Assembly (NCBI GenBank): GCA_963590415.1
Contig: CAVAPB010000008.1
Location: forward strand, 22,088-86,087
DNA length: 64,000 nucleotides
Direction: 5' to 3'
DNA from: Fimenecus sp963590415
GTDB taxonomy: Bacteria > Bacillota > Clostridia > Oscillospirales > Acutalibacteraceae
The stretch's first letter is position 1; each line of letters starts with the position of its first letter. The notes beneath the pieces are model-generated. The model saw only the letters and a list, made by a program, of their open reading frames with translations, had not been told where the DNA came from and searched no databases. The translations under genes were made by a program, and so were the position numbers. Positions 60,801 to 64,000 of the stretch are shown piece after piece.

Positions 60801-62405
60801 TTTTATTAAATATTTGCTCTGTTCCGTCTCTGCTTCTGACATCTCTGTACGGACTTCATTTATAACCGACTGAACTTTGTCTTTACCGCTTTCCACAAGG
60901 TAAAGGTTCATCAGACTTGTATCGTCCTTGTAATATTCGATAAGTCCTGTTTCGCCGTTACGACGGTTAAGTTCATCCTCTAAATCCTGCGCAAGATTAT
61001 ACAGCGGTCTTGCCTCATCATATCCGTATTTCTTTGCTAAATCATAATAGAGTTTGTGAATTTTGTCCGCAACCTTTTCATTTGCCTTATATTCGATAGC
61101 CGGATATGTCGGAGTCCAAGCGTCTCCACCGTACACCTTGTTATATTTGCTCGCTTCGGGGTCTATTGTTGACTTATTAAACACAAGAGAAATATCACCG
61201 TAACTTGAATGGCTGCTCTTCGCTTTGATAATTGCGATTGAAGGCATAGGAAGTCCACCCAACTCAAGGCTCTTGAGTAGATTTGCTTCTGTAAGATTAT
61301 GCACAGCTATTAAATCCTTTGTTTCCTCAACATTTGTCTTTAATGAAAATTTTTCTTGACTTTTTCCTGTGTTTGTGGATATAATGTTACTAGATTGAGG
61401 TGTTCCCTGCACTAATGATTGCTGTTCATCAGCAAACGTAGGGGACGCCTCAATTTTATTATTATCATAAACTTTGATAGTGTAAGTATATCCTTCTTTC
61501 GTTCCGTACTGTTTTTTTACATTTATTAGCAAATCAAAAACATTTCCATCAATTTGAACGGTTTTATAGAAGTAGTCAAAATACTCCGTAAAGCCGTCTT
61601 TATTTTTATGGTTTTTTGTATCTTCAGAACTGCTTTTATAAGTCGCGTTCTCAACAATATCAAATATATCTCCGTCAGCACCGGCTTTAATAATCGCTTT
61701 TTTTCCTTTTGCGCTCATTCCCTTTTCGCCAAATAACACTTTATTGGCGCTTTTTTCGTCAAACTGAGCATAATATACATGACCGTTTCTGTTGAAGCGT
61801 GCAGTCCTACCCTTAAAATCATTTTCAAGTAGACGCTTATACTCTTTGATTCGTTCATTCCAACTCAAAGACATAGTTTCCGGGCTTGTCTCATATACTT
61901 CAATTCCGTCTTTATTTATGCCTTTAAGAGAATACTTATCATTCTCAACCGACTTTCCCTTATTCTCTGTCTTTTCAAACTCGGTCATAGCGTTAGAAAC
62001 GCCCTGTGCCCAAAGGTCGGAGATTTTCTGCAAGGATTTAAGCTGTGAAGTAATGCTTGCCGTCTCAATTGCGTTACTGCGCTTTACAAACGATTTCAAA
62101 GTCCTTATCGTATCGTTTATGAGCTTAATAAATTTATTCTGTGCTTTTTCATTCATCGTATTACGCAATTTAACGATTGTTTCAGCGGCGTTTGTGTCTG
62201 TAAGCATATTTGTCATACAGTCGGCAACAAACTCCTCATATGCCGCCTTTGTGCCGAGATTTAAGCGTTCCTCATACTCTCTGATATAGTCCTCAACGGA
62301 TTTCGTCTTTGTAATATCCGCATATTCATCTATGAGAATTTCGCTTATTTTCTTAAAGGTACTCTCGTCAAGAAGCGATACCATATGCGTTAGCTCATGA
62401 GACAA
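57897..62405 (-). CDS. Truncated phage/conjugative polyvalent protein
   Basis: 1502 codons, lacking both natural ends. Parts in order: a zincin-like metallopeptidase tail with HELTH (H-E-x-x-H) at residues 3-7 and EEFVAD downstream; a large-polyvalent-associated domain at about 220-320; a second one at about 355-870; an ADP-ribosyltransferase-like domain at about 900-1030 (VYHGTNSDFTVFN, GKGIYFAAD); a MuF-C/LPD-like domain at about 1040-1190; a GNAT acetyltransferase at about 1230-1340 (VVKPEYRNKGIGQDVL); and a coiled coil at 1350-1385. A motif [KRL][FY]S[LEQ]K precedes most modules. The open frame continues upstream of the TTG at 62405 for about 18 codons to a stop, and the last 20 residues are translated from a hairpin, so both ends look like deletion joints. 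Probably non-functional. Confidence 0.75.
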   Translation of the reverse strand: MSHELTHMVSLLDESTFKKISEILIDEYADITKTKSVEDYIREYEERLNLGTKAAYEEFVADCMTNMLTDTNAAETIVKLRNTMNEKAQNKFIKLINDTIRTLKSFVKRSNAIETASITSQLKSLQKISDLWAQGVSNAMTEFEKTENKGKSVENDKYSLKGINKDGIEVYETSPETMSLSWNERIKEYKRLLENDFKGRTARFNRNGHVYYAQFDEKSANKVLFGEKGMSAKGKKAIIKAGADGDIFDIVENATYKSSSEDTKNHKNKDGFTEYFDYFYKTVQIDGNVFDLLINVKKQYGTKEGYTYTIKVYDNNKIEASPTFADEQQSLVQGTPQSSNIISTNTGKSQEKFSLKTNVEETKDLIAVHNLTEANLLKSLELGGLPMPSIAIIKAKSSHSSYGDISLVFNKSTIDPEASKYNKVYGGDAWTPTYPAIEYKANEKVADKIHKLYYDLAKKYGYDEARPLYNLAQDLEDELNRRNGETGLIEYYKDDTSLMNLYLVESGKDKVQSVINEVRTEMSEAETEQSKYLIKALGKDIIDEFKVNNDENPLKHRKAYIEKNGEKIKEAYRQLMSEEYGFSDEQISNVMNQTRMFDYIKMIKTAYNYLHGNTVSVKTETDRAATDRAIKKAAGDGYTKWLNDLLNGAEEKSGIRNNVDYFTPMGNRRSFEALHWENNLENVVKAMREESATGNASLFSGLGIWGVSAKKYNSIEEIKSDKNRLSQMDEEEYSKIKQNFGERLHEIATAIMDKTERNQFIAMDNAQECIVDAVRSSKTKSGILKNLKQYQQLNVTEADVDDIVKLVGEISNMPTEYFEAKPQRAVGFNEVATAIIPNNSSEELKTALDEKGVVYREYEAGNEEARTQVLNSLEDVKFSEKLTNVVDSDGKKLSESQAEFFKDSKVRDEDGNLLKVYHGTNSDFTVFNRGEKNGQLGKGIYFAADKSYAKENGKKIVSAYLNVENPFTVTDNTNILTAINEKFPGTDYIEMTKVLAANGYDGIIYDHWDNGKIIVAFEPNQIKLTDNLTPTNDEDIRYSEKISTDGEKYVDVDEALYDNTDGESVARVISNIISSKFNNLISVNNQKIRINATTKREWTMSESAQYLMKYNPQKYNDKLKAIVNADEILKVANNWIGEEKKHIRKDNIVEFARGNINYKVGENGYCADVLVGIKADHSAVLYDIKNIYNKKITEDTLASQVTDSNRPRSEVSSVEDTLSQSAENVNNKFSQKINISDIESIKSKYQDELQTFIVTERDDDITLKNIVVKPEYRNKGIGQDVLDELISYADNNSKIIRLTPTSEYGTKSRLINWYKNNGFVENKGKNADLRTYETMYRLPENKTTLFSEKLPAASYEKVIKSLEKDNAALREDVNDLKELVKVQGKVTHGEVFTKTSVEAVAKKLARDFGMRGEKTELVKMLNEYYSSIASSASDSNLNFTDVMENALPIAQYINENIPEKNVLDDQAQAILDYLKTSKISSCKKRKHPRAIGIPRVFTGEYQ
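57913..57952 (+). repeat. Perfect 14-bp inverted repeat (terminator-like on plus strand)
   Basis: GTAAACACCCGAGG (57913-57926), 12-nt loop, CCTCGGGTGTTTAC (57939-57952), then GCTTTTTAC on the plus strand. It is read through as the last codons of the polyvalent fragment, which suggests the fragment was joined to a foreign terminator. Confidence 0.7.
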
Positions 62406-62548
62406 TGCGCCTAAAAGTTTTTGTAATTGTCTTGAAAAGTTAACAATTATGGAGTATTATTTACTGCATTAACGAAAAGTTGCTTCGTTTGAGAACGGCT
62501 GCGTATGATTACGCTCAATTATGCAAGACTGAAAACAGGTGATAAAAT

Positions 62549-63394
62549 ATGAAAACGGGTGTTATAGATGTCGGCGGCGGTATGCGCGGAATATACGGCG
62601 CAGGTGTGTTTGATTACTGCCTTGACAACGGTATTAAATTTGATTACGGAATAGGCATTTCCGCGGGAAGCGCAAACCTCGCATCGTATTTGAGCGAACA
62701 AAAAGGCAGGAACTATCTGTTTTATCGTGAATACTCCACACGCAAGGAATATATGGGACTCGGAGAGTTCATACACCATCACTCTTTTCTCAACCTTGAT
62801 TACATCTACGGCACGCTGAGCAATTCCGACGGCGAAAATCCTTTGGACTATGAAAAGATGGCAAACAACCCGATGGAATGGTATGTTGCGGGAACAAATG
62901 CGATAACGGGCGAAGCGCACTATTTTGATAAAAACGATATTAAGCGAGATGATTACAGTATATTGAAGGCATCCTCGGCTATTCCCGTTGTGTGCGAGCC
63001 GCAATCAGTGCATGACATTCCTTACTTTGACGGTGCGCTGGGAAATCCTGTCCCCGTACAAAAAGCGGTTGCGGACGGCTGCGACAAAATAGTGTTGATT
63101 CTTACCAAACCTGAAAGCCTTATTCAGACTCCGGACAATGAAAAGAAGCTTGCGCTGATGTTCAAAAACAAATATCCTAATGCGGCTCATCAGCTTGAGC
63201 TGCGTGCCGAGCGCTACAACGAGGGTGTTGCTTTGACTCGGAAATATGCCAAGGACGGAAAAGCGATAATCATTGCTCCGGACGACACCTGCGGAGTTGA
63301 TACGCTCACAAAGAGCAAAAGCTCGTTGCAAAAGCTGTACGACAAAGGCTATCACGACGGTAAAAAAGTAGCTGAATTTTTGTCAAATGCATAA
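62549..63394 (+). CDS. Patatin-like phospholipase
   Basis: 281 residues with a patatin alpha/beta fold: oxyanion GGGMRGIYGAGV (residues 7-18), nucleophile elbow GISAGS with the catalytic Ser, and the dyad Asp in PYFDGALGNPVP. It is a lipid acyl hydrolase of the RssA/YjjU-like bacterial group, probably cytoplasmic or membrane-peripheral; substrates are unknown. AGGTGATAAA precedes the ATG. It lies beside the truncated mobile-element gene but is intact and of normal length. Confidence 0.88.
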   Translation: MKTGVIDVGGGMRGIYGAGVFDYCLDNGIKFDYGIGISAGSANLASYLSEQKGRNYLFYREYSTRKEYMGLGEFIHHHSFLNLDYIYGTLSNSDGENPLDYEKMANNPMEWYVAGTNAITGEAHYFDKNDIKRDDYSILKASSAIPVVCEPQSVHDIPYFDGALGNPVPVQKAVADGCDKIVLILTKPESLIQTPDNEKKLALMFKNKYPNAAHQLELRAERYNEGVALTRKYAKDGKAIIIAPDDTCGVDTLTKSKSSLQKLYDKGYHDGKKVAEFLSNA

Positions 63395-63575
63395 AACCGA
63401 ACAAAATTGATAAAGCATGGCAATCGAATAACGGTTACCGTGCTTTTATTGGGGGTATGCATGCATTTTATGCACAACTTCTCGATACATTATTGTAGTG
63501 AGAAAAGCCGATTATTAGAACAGTATATGCTAAGCGTATTGTTAGAAAATCGCTGCATTATACAATCGTACTATA

Positions 63576-63662
63576 GTTCGAATCCAACCGCAAATCGAAC
63601 AAAAAACCAGCAGATACAAAAATGTGTATTTTCATTTAAGTTGAAAAACAAAATGCTCGTTT
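63576..63662. repeat. Direct repeat, copy 1
   Basis: 87 bp, nearly identical to 63916-64000; 340 bp separate the starts. It begins with the tRNA T-loop-like GTTCGAATCCAACC. Confidence 0.8.
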
Positions 63663-63915
63663 CAAAACCCGAAACAGGGTGGTAGCGAAACAAAGCCGTT
63701 GTGAGGGCGTTAACAACCGAACAGGCGACTTGAGCGTGACCTGTTTCGGAGAGGAGGAGCAACGGCGTGAGTGAGAGATGACTTTTAATAAAAAAGTCGT
63801 CGCGAACGATACAAAGTCCGCGACGACATGGCTGGGGTGGTAGGATTCGACAAGGCAAGCCTTGTCGCTTGCAACGATTATATGTCCCTTTTGCTTCGCA
63901 AAAGACGGACAAACG

Positions 63916-64000
63916 GTTCGAATCCTACCGCAAATCGAAAAAAATCAGCAGATACAAAAATGTGTATTTTCATTTAAGTTGAAAAACAAAATGCTCGTTT
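63916..64000. repeat. Direct repeat, copy 2 (cut by window end)
   Basis: Begins GTTCGAATCCTACC and continues to the last base shown. The repeat may extend beyond the window. Confidence 0.8.

Larger units (their letters stand above)
63395..64000. repeat. Repeat region with tRNA T-arm-like sequences
   Basis: No credible gene. An 87-bp segment at 63576-63662 recurs at 63916-64000 (85 bp to the window end) with one substitution and a small gap. Each copy starts GTTCGAATCC(A/T)ACCGC, which looks like a tRNA T loop and 3' stem. Between them, GGTAGGATTCGA (63839-63850) and TCGAATCCTACC (63919-63930) bracket the hairpins GACAAGGC/GCCTTGTC (63849-63866) and TTTTGC/GCAAAA. No complete cloverleaf is present. 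Confidence 0.65.

Noticed and set aside
63571..63912. 113-codon minus-strand frame rich in Cys and Arg
   Set aside because: It lies entirely in the repeat region and depends on the hairpins; it looks like translated repeat, not a gene.
63839..63930. tRNA gene
   Set aside because: T-loop-like and acceptor-like pieces exist, but there is no D arm, anticodon arm or paired acceptor; a complete cloverleaf cannot be drawn.
1..64000. CRISPR array, rRNA operon, SRP RNA or toxin-antitoxin pair
   Set aside because: Looked for on both strands; no regularly spaced identical repeats, rRNA signature or convincing small-gene pair was seen.

Overview
The window is chromosomal DNA from a low-to-mid GC, endospore-lineage Clostridium-class Firmicute, most like a gut Oscillospirales/Ruminococcaceae bacterium. 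The evidence is YqfC, YqfD and a YlbJ-like protein (sporulation set), AGGAGG-type ribosome binding sites, two T-box riboswitches, a Gram-positive LexA box in front of recA, and the gene orders phoH-ybeY-dgkA-era-yqzL-recO and ylxM-ffh-rpsP-khpA-rimM-trmD. No species can be named from the sequence alone.

Layout. 1-3250: a self-contained cassette between two terminators, with its own promoter: a sigma-region-4-like regulator, a phage-baseplate/collagen-like protein, a small XhlA-like membrane protein, a GH25 lysozyme and a holin. 3284-25700: one long exopolysaccharide/capsule operon. It holds an initiating sugar-phosphate transferase, an HpcH/HpaI aldolase and a D-2-hydroxyacid dehydrogenase, UDP-HexNAc dehydrogenase and 4-epimerase (tviB/tviC type, giving UDP-GalNAcA), about eight glycosyltransferases, two tandem EpsG/Wzy-like polymerases, two acetyltransferases, a Wzx flippase, and capE-capF-capG (UDP-L-FucNAc). 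The cap genes are interrupted by two related GT2 genes and a capF/capE chimera that looks like the scar of a tandem duplication.

25700-39930: core genes. A methyltransferase, a small Cys protein and a YlbJ-like permease lie on the minus strand; then come yqfC-yqfD, phoH-ybeY-dgkA-era-yqzL-recO-mutS2, a lipoprotein, and ylxM-ffh-rpsP-khpA-rimM-trmD. 39960-44745: a hexuronate (Ashwell/Entner-Doudoroff) operon of uxuA, an SDR fructuronate reductase, a small membrane protein, kdgK, eda and a PduL-type phosphotransacylase. 44745-45280: a non-coding, hairpin-rich REP-like region inside a direct repeat. Then rpmB (minus), recA-recX-rimO-pgsA, a cysteine T-box with cysE-cysS, a DUF975 membrane protein, and a tryptophan T-box with trpXYZ.

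55900-64000: accessory DNA. It contains a MATE exporter (minus), a possible IS21-like end, a 1502-codon fragment of a phage/conjugative-element polyvalent protein (minus) truncated at both ends, a patatin-like lipase, and a repeat region with tRNA T-arm-like sequences that runs off the end of the window.

The strongest leads are the capE/capF duplication scar, the recurrent [FY]S-x-K linker motif that separates the modules of the polyvalent protein, and the sigma-like/collagen-like/holin-lysozyme cassette, whose gene content recalls holin-dependent protein release. All starts were chosen by eye from ribosome binding sites and family length; no database search was possible.
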